From: DATGMB01 sp035293845
GTDB lineage: Bacteria; Acidobacteriota; Terriglobia; Bryobacterales; Bryobacteraceae
Direction: 5' to 3'
DNA: 64,000 nt
Assembly (NCBI GenBank): GCA_035293845.1
Contig: DATGMB010000251.1
Span: 62,001-126,000 of the forward strand
Positions 54,164 to 64,000 of this stretch are shown here, piece by piece. Made by a program: the position numbers and the translations under genes. Numbering within the stretch: the stretch's first letter is position 1; each line of letters opens with the position of its first letter. Below the pieces are notes generated by a model. The model searched no databases. It had not been told where the DNA came from and saw only the letters and a program-made list of their open reading frames with translations.

Positions 54164-54616
54164 ATGTCCACTGGTCTCATCAAGTCTCCCGCTATCGATC
54201 CCCGCTACGCCTGCTTCAAAATGGAGATCCGCGAATCGCGGATCCACCGGCGCGGCGTCTACGCGCTGGAGCGGATTCCCGCGCGCCGCAAGGTGATCGA
54301 ATATACCGGCGAGCGCATCAGCCGGCGGGAAACCAAGCGCCGCGGGCAGGGCTCGATCACGTATCTCTTCACGCTCGACGATTACTGGACGATCGACGGC
54401 GCCTTCGGCGGCAGCGGGGCGGAGATCATTAACCACAGTTGCGATCCCAACCTGTACTCGTGCATCATGCGCGGCCACATTCTCTACATGAGCAAGCGCG
54501 TGATTCAGCCCGGCGAAGAGCTGACCGTGGATTACCGCTTCTCCGATAAGGTGGACAAGGTGAAGTGCCGCTGCGGGGCGAAGAACTGCCGCGGCGTGAT
54601 TAATATCAAAGAGTAG
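54164..54616 (+). CDS. SET-domain protein (putative lysine methyltransferase)
   Basis: 150 residues from the ATG starting MSTGLIKSP (an ATG at 54143 is possible). It is a nearly bare SET domain: RRGVYALERIPARRKVIEYTGERIS at the start, INHSCDPNLYS as the SAM/substrate motif, GEELTVDYRFSDK, and a post-SET CRCGAKNCRG with the zinc-binding cysteines. SET proteins transfer methyl from SAM to lysine side chains; in Chlamydia a SET protein methylates histone-like proteins. The substrate here is unknown. Confidence 0.9.
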   Translation: MSTGLIKSPAIDPRYACFKMEIRESRIHRRGVYALERIPARRKVIEYTGERISRRETKRRGQGSITYLFTLDDYWTIDGAFGGSGAEIINHSCDPNLYSCIMRGHILYMSKRVIQPGEELTVDYRFSDKVDKVKCRCGAKNCRGVINIKE

Positions 54617-54653
54617 CCTGCCTCGTGGTGCGGGCCCATGGCCGGGCGGCCCC

Positions 54654-54926
54654 TTACGCGCTGCGGTATTTCTCCCGGCACTCCTGCGAGCAGAAGTAAA
54701 CCACCTCTCCCTTCACCCGCTCCTGCACCGCCGTAGCCGTCGAAACGTAAGTTCCGCACACCGGGTCCTTTTTCAGCTCGCCGCCCGGGGAGACCGGAGG
54801 CGGCTGCGGCTGCGGCGGGCGGGCGGTGCGCTGGCCGCCGGCGGAGAGGAATCCGCGCAGCAGATTGCGGAGGAGGAGAAAGACGAGAAGCGGAAGGAGA
54901 AACTCGACGATGAGGGTGCGAAACAT
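54654..54926 (-). CDS. single-helix membrane protein with YHS-like domain
   Basis: 90 residues. A hydrophobic helix (IVEFLLPLLVFLLLRNLL) is followed by a Pro-rich linker and a C-terminal DPVCGTYVSTATAV ... VYFCSQECREKY, the cysteine pattern of the YHS family, which often binds metal. The start was taken at the ATG before MFRTLIVEF. It lies 50 bases past the TPR gene on the same strand. Confidence 0.85.
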   Translation of the reverse strand: MFRTLIVEFLLPLLVFLLLRNLLRGFLSAGGQRTARPPQPQPPPVSPGGELKKDPVCGTYVSTATAVQERVKGEVVYFCSQECREKYRSA

Positions 54927-54976
54927 GGGTTTGGGGCGAAGGACTGCGCCTTCGCCCCGCGATACTTCCTGCGAAA

Positions 54977-56140
54977 CTACTTTTTCTTTTTGGCCGGCGC
55001 CTTCTTCGCGTTCGGATCGTTGAAGTTGGTCTGGACGGTGCTGCCGAGCGATGCCAGCATGTCCTTCGAGGGCTGCGCGTATTGGCCGTTGGGCTGCAAT
55101 TCGAGATACTTCTGGAACGCCTCGACGGTGCCGGGAACCGGCGTGATCTTGCCGGTTGCGGGGTCGATCTTCGCCTGGCCGACCAGCGTCACGCCGTACT
55201 GATAGTAGGCATCGGCGTAGGTCGGCGTCAGCTCGATGGCCTTCTTGAACGCTTCGGCCGCGGGCTGCGTCTGGCCGGAATTGACCAGCAGAGCGCCGAG
55301 GTTGTAGTAATACTTCCCGCCGTTGGCAGGATCGAGATCGGCGGCCTTCTTCAACTCCGCCTGGCACTCATCGAACTTCTTGGCCTTGGCCAGCGCCAGC
55401 GCGTAATTGTTGTGCAGGCCGGCATCCTCCGGCTTCATGGCAAGAGCCTTGGTGTAGGTCTCGAGGCCCTTCTGCACGTTGGTGTCGAACTCGGCGCCGG
55501 TCTTGCCCTCGGCGTTCTTCATGTAGGCGTCGGCGAGGTTGCTCCACACGGCGAACTGGTTGGGATCGATAGCGGCGGCCTTGTTGAACGCCTCGATGGC
55601 CTGCGCGTACTGTTTGGCGGTCAGCGCACTCATGCCGTCGTTGAAGGCATCGTTGAGCTCCTTATTCTTCTTGAGCTTCTCCGACTGCTCCTTAATCTGC
55701 TTCTCCATGGCAGCGATCTGTTCCTTGGACATGCCGCGCTTCATGTCGTCGGTGATCTGGCCGGTCTCGGCGGCCTTCTGCATCATCTGCTGGCGCGTGG
55801 CGCTTTCCTGCTGGGCCGCATGGAGGTCGAAGTTGACCGGTATGGGATCGCCCGGCGTGGTGCGCACCTTGGACTGCTTATCCGCGGTCTTGCCGTCGAT
55901 GATGACCTCCACGTCGTACATGCCCATCGGCAGGCCCATGTAGAGGTAGTGACCCTTCTTATCGGTCTTGGTTTTGTAGTTACCCTTGATGTCGGTCCGG
56001 GTGAGGTGGATTTCGGCGCCCTGGACGGGTTTTCCGTCCGGTCCCTTCACGATTCCTTCGATGGTCGTGATCTGCGCGAATGCGCTGACGGCAAGAAAAG
56101 CCAACCCCAAGCCGGCAACGGCCAGGTTGCGTAGCGTCAT
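54977..56140 (-). CDS. secreted TPR protein with carboxypeptidase-like N-terminal domain and lysine tail
   Basis: 387 residues. A signal peptide (LRNLAVAGLGLAFLAVSAFAQ) is followed by a carboxypeptidase regulatory-like beta-sandwich (IEGIVKGPDGKPVQGAEIHL), a charged linker, and at least four TPR units (e.g. AIEAFNKAAAIDPNQFAVWSNLADAY). The C-terminus ends in a lysine-rich tail (KKAPAKKKK). The start follows a GGAGG ribosome binding site. Role probably in envelope assembly; not determined. Confidence 0.88.
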   Translation of the reverse strand: MTLRNLAVAGLGLAFLAVSAFAQITTIEGIVKGPDGKPVQGAEIHLTRTDIKGNYKTKTDKKGHYLYMGLPMGMYDVEVIIDGKTADKQSKVRTTPGDPIPVNFDLHAAQQESATRQQMMQKAAETGQITDDMKRGMSKEQIAAMEKQIKEQSEKLKKNKELNDAFNDGMSALTAKQYAQAIEAFNKAAAIDPNQFAVWSNLADAYMKNAEGKTGAEFDTNVQKGLETYTKALAMKPEDAGLHNNYALALAKAKKFDECQAELKKAADLDPANGGKYYYNLGALLVNSGQTQPAAEAFKKAIELTPTYADAYYQYGVTLVGQAKIDPATGKITPVPGTVEAFQKYLELQPNGQYAQPSKDMLASLGSTVQTNFNDPNAKKAPAKKKK

Positions 56141-56234
56141 AGAACCTCCAAGAGACAAATGCGTATGAATATCAAAGTATACCCTACCACAGCGAAATTG
56201 CCTGGTAGAGCGGCGCACCGCGCCGCGCCAACGA

Positions 56235-56316
56235 AAAACCGCCCCCCAACAGGCGGTTTTCGCCGGCAAGTCATTGATTTTATTAGACGAGAGCCGCCTG
56301 TTACAGGCGGTTTTCC
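56235..56316. repeat. tandem pair of hairpins sharing the CAGGCGGTTTTC word
   Basis: Hairpin 1: AAAACCGCC (56235-56243) with GGCGGTTTT (56252-56260). Hairpin 2: CCGCCTGT (56294-56301) with ACAGGCGG (56303-56310), then TTTTCC. ACAGGCGGTTTTC recurs in both. The pair lies between two divergent start codons, an odd place for terminators. Confidence 0.75.
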
Positions 56317-56413
56317 GTGGCCAATGACGGCGCCTCCGAGGGCCAGCCATGGAGTGCCGGCCACGCCGCGGCCATTTTGAGATAATTGTTCCTGCCATCC
56401 CGAAAGGAGCTCC

Positions 56414-57784
56414 ATGTCCGATTCCAACCGCCGCGATTTCCTGAAATCCGCCGGCGCCGGCGCGCTCGCCACAGCCGCCGCGTCGTCCGCATTCGCCAAA
56501 TCGAGCGCCAACGCCCGGTCCTCCGGCCGCGTCATCGGCGCCAATGACCGCATCAACGTCGCCGTGATCGGCTACGGCGGCCGCGGGCGCTATGTCGCCA
56601 ACCAGTTCGCGCGTTTCGCGCAGAATAACAACGACGCCTGCCGCATCGCCGCCGTCTGCGATGTTTACGAAAAGCGCAAGAAGGAAGGGGCCGATCGCTA
56701 CAAGGTGAACGGCTACCTCGATTACCGCGAGCTGCTCGCCAAGGAGAGCGACGTCGACGCCGTGATCGTCGCCACGCCCGACCACTGGCACGCCAAGATC
56801 GCGCTCGATGCGATGGACCACGGCAAGGACGTCTACCTCGAAAAGCCGATGACGCATACCAATGACGAGGCGCGGCTGCTCGTCAACACCGTCAAGGAGA
56901 CGAAGCGCGTGCTGCAGGTCGGCTCGCAGACGACCTCCGCCGACATCTGGTGGAAGGCCAAAAAGGCCATTGCCGACGGCATGATCGGCAAGATGATCAT
57001 GAGCCAGGGCTCGTATCACCGCAATTCCTTCGGCGGCGAATGGAACGACGGCTGGCCGATCGACAAGGAAGCCGGGCCGGACGGCAAGGGCGAAAACTAC
57101 ATCGACTGGAACATGTGGCTCGGCACGGCCTACAAGCTCTCGCCCAAGCGCCCCTACGATGCCGACCGCTTCTTCCGCTTCCGCAAATACTGGGATTACT
57201 CGGGCGGCATCGCCACCGACCTCTTCTACCACGTGGTCGCGCCGCTTAACATCTGCTGGGACGAGCCGCAATTCCCGATGAAGGTTGTGGGCTCGGGCGG
57301 CATTTACCAGTTCAAGGACGAGCGCGAAGTGCCCGATACGTTCCACCTGGTCGCGGAATACGCCAAGGGACATTCCATGGTGCTGACCTCCAGCATGGCC
57401 AACGACACGCACATTCCCGGCCTGATCCGCGGTCATGAGGGCACGATCATCATGGTGGACCACGGAAAGTTCGAGAGCATGGTGCCGTACATCACCGTGA
57501 AACCGCAGATTCACCAGGGCAAGCCGATTGGCGGCGAGAAGTACGCGGAGAAGTTCGGGACCAAGGACTTCCAGATTCCGATCGACCAGAAAGACCCGAT
57601 GCAGCTCCACGTCGGCAACTTCCTCGAGTGCATGCATACGCGCCAGAAGCCGCACCTGGATGTCGAGACCGGCGCCCGCGCGGTGGTGGTGATTAACCTG
57701 GCGGTGCAGTCCTACCGCGAAGGCAAGACGCTGTACTGGGATGAGAAGCGGTGGAAGGCTAGCGACAAGCCGGTGAAGGCGTAA
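56414..57784 (+). CDS. Gfo/Idh/MocA family oxidoreductase, Tat-exported
   Basis: 456 residues. The twin-arginine signal is SNRRDFLKSAGAGALATAAA. The Rossmann motif is VAVIGYGGRGR at about residue 49; VATPDHWHAKIAL and EKPMTHT follow, the latter holding the conserved lysine. A DYSGGIATDLFYH segment in the C-terminal domain is shared with the 3976-5286 protein. It is probably a sugar oxidoreductase of the periplasm. A GAAAGGAG ribosome binding site precedes the ATG. Confidence 0.91.
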   Translation: MSDSNRRDFLKSAGAGALATAAASSAFAKSSANARSSGRVIGANDRINVAVIGYGGRGRYVANQFARFAQNNNDACRIAAVCDVYEKRKKEGADRYKVNGYLDYRELLAKESDVDAVIVATPDHWHAKIALDAMDHGKDVYLEKPMTHTNDEARLLVNTVKETKRVLQVGSQTTSADIWWKAKKAIADGMIGKMIMSQGSYHRNSFGGEWNDGWPIDKEAGPDGKGENYIDWNMWLGTAYKLSPKRPYDADRFFRFRKYWDYSGGIATDLFYHVVAPLNICWDEPQFPMKVVGSGGIYQFKDEREVPDTFHLVAEYAKGHSMVLTSSMANDTHIPGLIRGHEGTIIMVDHGKFESMVPYITVKPQIHQGKPIGGEKYAEKFGTKDFQIPIDQKDPMQLHVGNFLECMHTRQKPHLDVETGARAVVVINLAVQSYREGKTLYWDEKRWKASDKPVKA

Positions 57785-57893
57785 CGCTCCCGACGGGTCC
57801 GCCTCGCTGGTGGGGGGATTGGGGATCAGGGGCGGGGCCTGGGGCGCGCGGCTCGCATCGGCGGGGCCCGTCTCGAATACCGCAAAACAAAAA

Positions 57894-57921
57894 CGGCCGG
57901 CGGGATCAATTCCGCCGGCCG
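57894..57921. terminator. bidirectional rho-independent terminator
   Basis: A 10-bp perfect stem (CGGCCGGCGG / CCGCCGGCCG) with an 8-base loop, A-rich on the left and T-rich on the right, lies between the convergent oxidoreductase and TonB receptor genes and can serve both. Confidence 0.88.
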
Positions 57922-58017
57922 TTTGTTTCTGTTTCGAACCCGAGAGATCCGGGGGAGCGGGAGAAGGACCGGAGCGTTACGCCGCCCCAGCCCCGATCCC
58001 TGCCCCCAATCCCCGGT

Positions 58018-61000
58018 TTAGAAGTACCAGCGAAGCGACAACTGCAGGTTCCGCGTGTCGCCGGTCTTGCTGGTGACTTTGCCGAACGTCGACAGGTTAT
58101 TCGGGTTGAAGCCCGCACCGGCCAGGTTCGGGTGGTTGAAGGCATCGAACGCTTCGCAGCGGAACTGGAAGCCGGTCCGCTCATTGATGGAGAACTGCTT
58201 GTATAGGCCCAGATTCCAGTTTTCGAGCCCCGGGTTGTGGACCCAGTAGCGGCTCACCGGACCGGTGGCGAAGGTCCCCTTGGCGGGCGCCGTAAGGATC
58301 AGCGAGCCATCGGGATTCTTCGTCTGGAACCAGAGCGTCGGATCCGCGCTGCCGCCGGCCGCGAAACCTTTCAGCACGCTGGGACTGCCGTTCAGGGCCC
58401 ACAGCTCACCCGTGCCGCCGCAATCGTTCATGTTGCCGTCCACGCCGACACCCGCGTAGTCGGTATTCACGACCGAGCTGCACGGCTGCCCGGTCTGCAA
58501 CTGCGTGATGCCGCTGATCTGCCAGCCACCCAGCAGCTTGCCGGTCAGGTTGTTGTGGTTCTTGAAGAACGGCAGCTCATACATGTAGTTGATCACCATG
58601 ACATGCGTGGTGTCGAACGACGAGTAGGACCACAGGTTCTTCGCGTAGTACGTATCGGGAATGATGTCGCGATAGGCCGACCCATCGTCCATGCTCTTGG
58701 AGTAGGTGTAAGCCAGACCGAACATCAGGCCCTGCGCCAGGCGTCGGTTCCAGGTGACTTCCAGCGCGTTGTAGCGCGAGGTCGCCACGTCCTGGCTGGA
58801 GCGAATCGAGTTGTAGCCTTTGTAGGGCCGCAGCGCATCCAGGTTGACGCCGGGGTTCGCCGCTACCACCGCCGTGGTCGGCTGGTTGATATCGACTTCG
58901 CGCGGCAGGTGGAGACCACGGCGGCCCACATACGCCACGCTGGCCACCGACTTCCAGGGCAGCTGGCGCTCGACGGTGAAGTTCCAGTTCCACGCCTCGG
59001 GGTTGTCCTGGTGCAGCGGATAGGTGGTGACCGTCAGAGGCAGCAGGTTGGACCCGGTGCCGCCCGGATTATCCACGTGGCCGGCGGTTACATTGGCGGT
59101 CGGCTGGAACGGCGGGTTGCCGCCCAGGAAGATCGAGTCGCTGACGCCGTTGAAGGTGAAGAAGCGGCCGATGCCGGTGCGCAATACCGTCTTCTCATTC
59201 AACTGATACGCGATGCCGATGCGCGGCTGCGGCGTGTTGTACTGGACATCCGAGAAATACGCCGGACGCACGCCGCCGCGGAAGAGATAGTCATAGATCC
59301 CCGCGGTGGATTCCGGGAAGCGGCCTTTGGCTGAGGAGGGCCAGGCGGAACCCGGGATCACCATGCCGTCGTAGCGGTCCGCGCCCGGCCCCAGCGTGAG
59401 GTGGCCGTTGGTCGGATCGACGGTCGGCGCCTTCGACGGATCGTAGAGCGACGGGTCGAAGACCGACATGTTCCGCCAGAGCGCCTGGATCGGGAACATG
59501 ATCGTGTAACGCACGCCGTAGGTGATGGTCAGCTTTTGTGTGGCCTTCCAGGTGTCCTGCGCGAAACCCTCGTACATCTGGTGGCGGAAGATGGTGTAGC
59601 CGCGCGGGCCCAGCTCGGAGTACGTATCGAACAGGCCCAGAGCCGCATTCGCCGCCGCCACACCGGTGCCGCCGGCGAAACCGTCGGTGAACGAGAACTG
59701 CCCGTTCTGGTTGTTCGTGCAGGTGGGGCAGGCGCTCACGTTGATTTCGTCGTTGTCGTTTTCACCCGAGCGTTCAAAGGCGAAGCCCGCCTTGACGGTG
59801 TGGTTCTGATGGACCCAGGTAATGCTATCGGAAAGGGTGTAGATCGGGCCCGACGAATGCGACGGGTAAGGATTGCCGGTCAGGGTGCTGAAGTTGGTGA
59901 TCGCCGCGGTGGGGATGCGGTTCGGCAGCAGCTTGCCCTGAGGGAAGATGTAGGGATAGTTGATCCCCACGGTGGTGCGGTCCAGGAAGTGCGCCGCGTC
60001 CACCGGGATGCCGACGTCGTCCAGGCTGACCGTCGCCAGGAATTCGTTGACCATGGTCGGCTTGATCGTCCAGACGTAGTCGAGCGAGTTGGTCTGGTTC
60101 GGCCGGTTGAAGTACTTCGGCGTTTCCGTCGGCGTGCCGTCGAGCGGCTGGTATTCCCAGAAGGCGTAATTGTTGCGGCGGAACTGCAGGCGCTGAGTGC
60201 CGGTCAGGTTCATATCGACCGCCAGCGTGTCCTTGCGCTGGTTCTGGGGGTGGAGCGCCGCGACGTAGAAGTTACCGTTGCCGCCCAGCGGATTGCTGGC
60301 GAAGTTCGGGAACGGATAGGCCTTCAAAATGCCCAGGCCGCTCTGGCTGAGCTGGCTCTGGGGAATGATATTGCCCGGGAACGGCGTGCCCGTGGTCGGG
60401 TCTTTGATTGTGACGGCGCGGCCGTAGAAGTAGTTGGTCGGGCTCAGCAACTCGCTGAAATCGCCCGTCCGCATCAGCGCGCTCGGCACCGTCCAGGTGG
60501 CCGTGTCGGTAAACCGGTAGCGCACCCACTCCTGCGCCCAGTACCAGAAGAACTTGCTCTTATCCGAGTTGAACTTGTTCGGAATGTAAAACGGGCCGCC
60601 GATGTTGTAACCGAACTGGTTGTAGTGGAAGGGCGGCACGAAGTTCGTCGACGAGTTCAGGTTGCGGCTCCAGGTATTGGCGTTGAGATCGTTATTGCGG
60701 AAATACTCGTACGTCGAGCCATGGAAAACGCTGGTGCCGCTCTTGGTGATGATGCGGATCTGGCCGCCGGAGCTGCGTCCGTATTCCGGCGCGTAATCGG
60801 CGGTCAGCACCTGAATTTCGGAGGTCGAGTCCACATCCGCGGCGCCCAGGCTGGTGCCGTTGGCGCGGGTGCGGGTGGCCGGCGCGCCGTCATAGGTGAT
60901 CAGATTTTCCCAGTTCCGCGAGCCGTTGAAGTTGGAGGGCCCCTGGGTGAAGTTGAAGTTCAGGCCCGCGAGGTTGCCGCCGCGCGCGCCGGGCACGAGG

Positions 61001-61476
61001 CTCGCCATGTAAATCGGGTTGCGGCCGTTCAGCTCGAGCGCATCGATCTGCTGCCGCGTGACATCCTTCTGCACGGAAGCCGAGTCGGTCTGCAGGGCCG
61101 TAGCCGTGGCCGTCACCTCGACCGTTTCGGTGGCCGAGCCTACTGCCAGGGTCACATCCACCGTAAGGGTAGCGCTCGGATCCAGCTTGTTCGCCGCGCT
61201 ATCGAACTTCTTGAAACCGGCGGCTTCGACTTCCACCTGGTAAATACCGGGAGGAACGTTGGTGATGGTGTAGTAGCCGGCTTCGCTGGTGTTGGCCTGC
61301 CGTTCCAGGCCACTCTGGTTCTTCACCGTTACTTTCGCGTTGGGAACTACGGAACCGCTCGGGTCCTTCACAAAGCCGTTGATCGTCCCCAGATCCGACT
61401 GCGCGAAGGCACAACTTGCCGCCAGCAGCGCAATCGCAAGCGAGGGGATCGCGCGCCTCCAGCCTGTTTGGTTCAT
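58018..61476 (-). CDS. TonB-dependent receptor, Oar-like, with carboxypeptidase-like N-terminal domain
   Basis: 1152 residues. A signal peptide (RAIPSLAIALLAASCAFAQ) precedes a carboxypeptidase regulatory-like domain (INGFVKDPSGSVVPNAKVTV). The plug domain follows (QIDALELNGRNPIY) and a large beta-barrel ends with an aromatic C-terminal residue (LQLSLRWYF), as outer-membrane barrels require. Such receptors are numerous in Solibacter-type acidobacteria and probably import sugar polymers or proteins; the ligand is not predictable. A GAGGAG ribosome binding site precedes the ATG. Confidence 0.92.
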   Translation of the reverse strand: MNQTGWRRAIPSLAIALLAASCAFAQSDLGTINGFVKDPSGSVVPNAKVTVKNQSGLERQANTSEAGYYTITNVPPGIYQVEVEAAGFKKFDSAANKLDPSATLTVDVTLAVGSATETVEVTATATALQTDSASVQKDVTRQQIDALELNGRNPIYMASLVPGARGGNLAGLNFNFTQGPSNFNGSRNWENLITYDGAPATRTRANGTSLGAADVDSTSEIQVLTADYAPEYGRSSGGQIRIITKSGTSVFHGSTYEYFRNNDLNANTWSRNLNSSTNFVPPFHYNQFGYNIGGPFYIPNKFNSDKSKFFWYWAQEWVRYRFTDTATWTVPSALMRTGDFSELLSPTNYFYGRAVTIKDPTTGTPFPGNIIPQSQLSQSGLGILKAYPFPNFASNPLGGNGNFYVAALHPQNQRKDTLAVDMNLTGTQRLQFRRNNYAFWEYQPLDGTPTETPKYFNRPNQTNSLDYVWTIKPTMVNEFLATVSLDDVGIPVDAAHFLDRTTVGINYPYIFPQGKLLPNRIPTAAITNFSTLTGNPYPSHSSGPIYTLSDSITWVHQNHTVKAGFAFERSGENDNDEINVSACPTCTNNQNGQFSFTDGFAGGTGVAAANAALGLFDTYSELGPRGYTIFRHQMYEGFAQDTWKATQKLTITYGVRYTIMFPIQALWRNMSVFDPSLYDPSKAPTVDPTNGHLTLGPGADRYDGMVIPGSAWPSSAKGRFPESTAGIYDYLFRGGVRPAYFSDVQYNTPQPRIGIAYQLNEKTVLRTGIGRFFTFNGVSDSIFLGGNPPFQPTANVTAGHVDNPGGTGSNLLPLTVTTYPLHQDNPEAWNWNFTVERQLPWKSVASVAYVGRRGLHLPREVDINQPTTAVVAANPGVNLDALRPYKGYNSIRSSQDVATSRYNALEVTWNRRLAQGLMFGLAYTYSKSMDDGSAYRDIIPDTYYAKNLWSYSSFDTTHVMVINYMYELPFFKNHNNLTGKLLGGWQISGITQLQTGQPCSSVVNTDYAGVGVDGNMNDCGGTGELWALNGSPSVLKGFAAGGSADPTLWFQTKNPDGSLILTAPAKGTFATGPVSRYWVHNPGLENWNLGLYKQFSINERTGFQFRCEAFDAFNHPNLAGAGFNPNNLSTFGKVTSKTGDTRNLQLSLRWYF

Positions 61477-61562
61477 GAAATTTTCTCCTCTGACAAACTC
61501 CTGAGACTGTTCGTTATGTCCTGGACAGGATCGCCCCTAAAGACCCCTAAATAGATCCCGTC

Positions 61563-61617
61563 GTTTTTGTGTGCTCTGATAGGATTTATCACAAAAACCG
61601 CTGCAAATCCAGCGGTT
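61563..61617. promoter_or_regulatory. two overlapping palindromes in a divergent promoter gap
   Basis: A perfect 9-bp inverted repeat GTTTTTGTG (61563-61571) / CACAAAAAC (61590-61598) spaced by 18 bases overlaps an 8-bp stem AACCGCTG (61596-61603) / CAGCGGTT (61610-61617). The first has operator-like spacing; the second could also form RNA structure. They lie between the TonB receptor and carboxypeptidase genes. Confidence 0.5.
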
Positions 61618-61685
61618 GAGCATAAATTGCTCGTTACAACAGCGCCCCGTTTCGCGTGTTTGGCGCAGCGTAGTACACTTTCCCA

Positions 61686-64000
<2,315 letters not shown>

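Noticed and set aside
54977..57655. An 892-codon version of the TPR gene
   Set aside because: The extra N-terminal 505 codons are antisense to the Gfo/Idh gene and include no domain; the ATG at 56140 has GGAGG and a signal peptide.
59401..61554. 717-codon plus-strand frame opposite the TonB receptor
   Set aside because: Val/Arg/Glu-rich without domains; the receptor is unambiguous. Similar long shadows lie opposite the S8 gene (46303-47754, 47839-49119) and the M14 gene (62109-63734).

Overview
The window is GC-rich, densely coded DNA that most resembles an acidobacterium of the Solibacter/Bryobacter type. The lineage call is inference. It rests on a large secreted subtilase ending in what looks like the Solibacter-type C-terminal domain (TIGR03437), a very large TonB-dependent receptor with an N-terminal carboxypeptidase-like domain, two Tat-exported Gfo/Idh/MocA oxidoreductases, DUF2934 and DUF3309 small proteins, and frequent GTG starts. 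High GC creates long open frames opposite most real genes; these were discarded.

Layout. 1-8.8 kb: tail of a probable bacillithiol synthase, a GH63 glucosidase, a histidine-rich membrane protein, a Tat-exported oxidoreductase, two tiny zinc-ribbon proteins, a DUF3467 protein and a GT39-like glycosyltransferase. 8.8-12.9 kb: a peptide/nickel-type ABC importer operon with only one ATPase. 13.1-19.2 kb: a subtilase with a WGDQ repeat tail, an HD-GYP/GAF/GGDEF c-di-GMP enzyme, a divergent sigma-54 activator, a well-formed sigma-54 promoter in front of a membrane protein, and tRNA-Ser(TGA). 19.2-31.4 kb: housekeeping genes (dnaB, a homocysteine methyltransferase/MetF fusion, a Sua5-type synthase, galT, priA, lexA) with a complete small transcription unit for a 20-residue lysine-rich peptide at 23.6-23.8 kb. 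31.6-36.8 kb: an envelope/lipoate operon (NfeD, slipin, SPOR protein, LipA, Lnt). 38-41.2 kb: purM-purN and a GHMP kinase-dtd pair. 41.6-44.8 kb: a nickel ECF transporter (NikO, NikQ, NikMN) divergent from nikR-acpS. 44.8-49.2 kb: a CDP-alcohol phosphatidyltransferase, greA and the large subtilase. 49.4-50.9 kb: a less GC-rich patch with an interrupted secreted-protein gene behind a strong promoter, then a small Cys-containing secreted protein. 50.9-54.6 kb: folE with two overlapping PTPS paralogues, a TlpA-like thioredoxin, an unknown protein and a SET-domain protein. 54.6-64 kb: YHS and TPR proteins, a second Tat-exported oxidoreductase, the TonB-dependent receptor and an M14 carboxypeptidase running off the end.

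The genes most worth a second look are the self-contained lysine-rich peptide unit (promoter, RBS, ORF, terminator), the SET-domain protein, the sigma-54 activator/promoter/c-di-GMP neighbourhood, the gene broken by one in-frame TGA, and the tandem PTPS pair in which one copy lacks the catalytic cysteine. Starts were moved inward wherever the longest frame ran into a neighbour or where a family motif or ribosome binding site pointed to a later codon.
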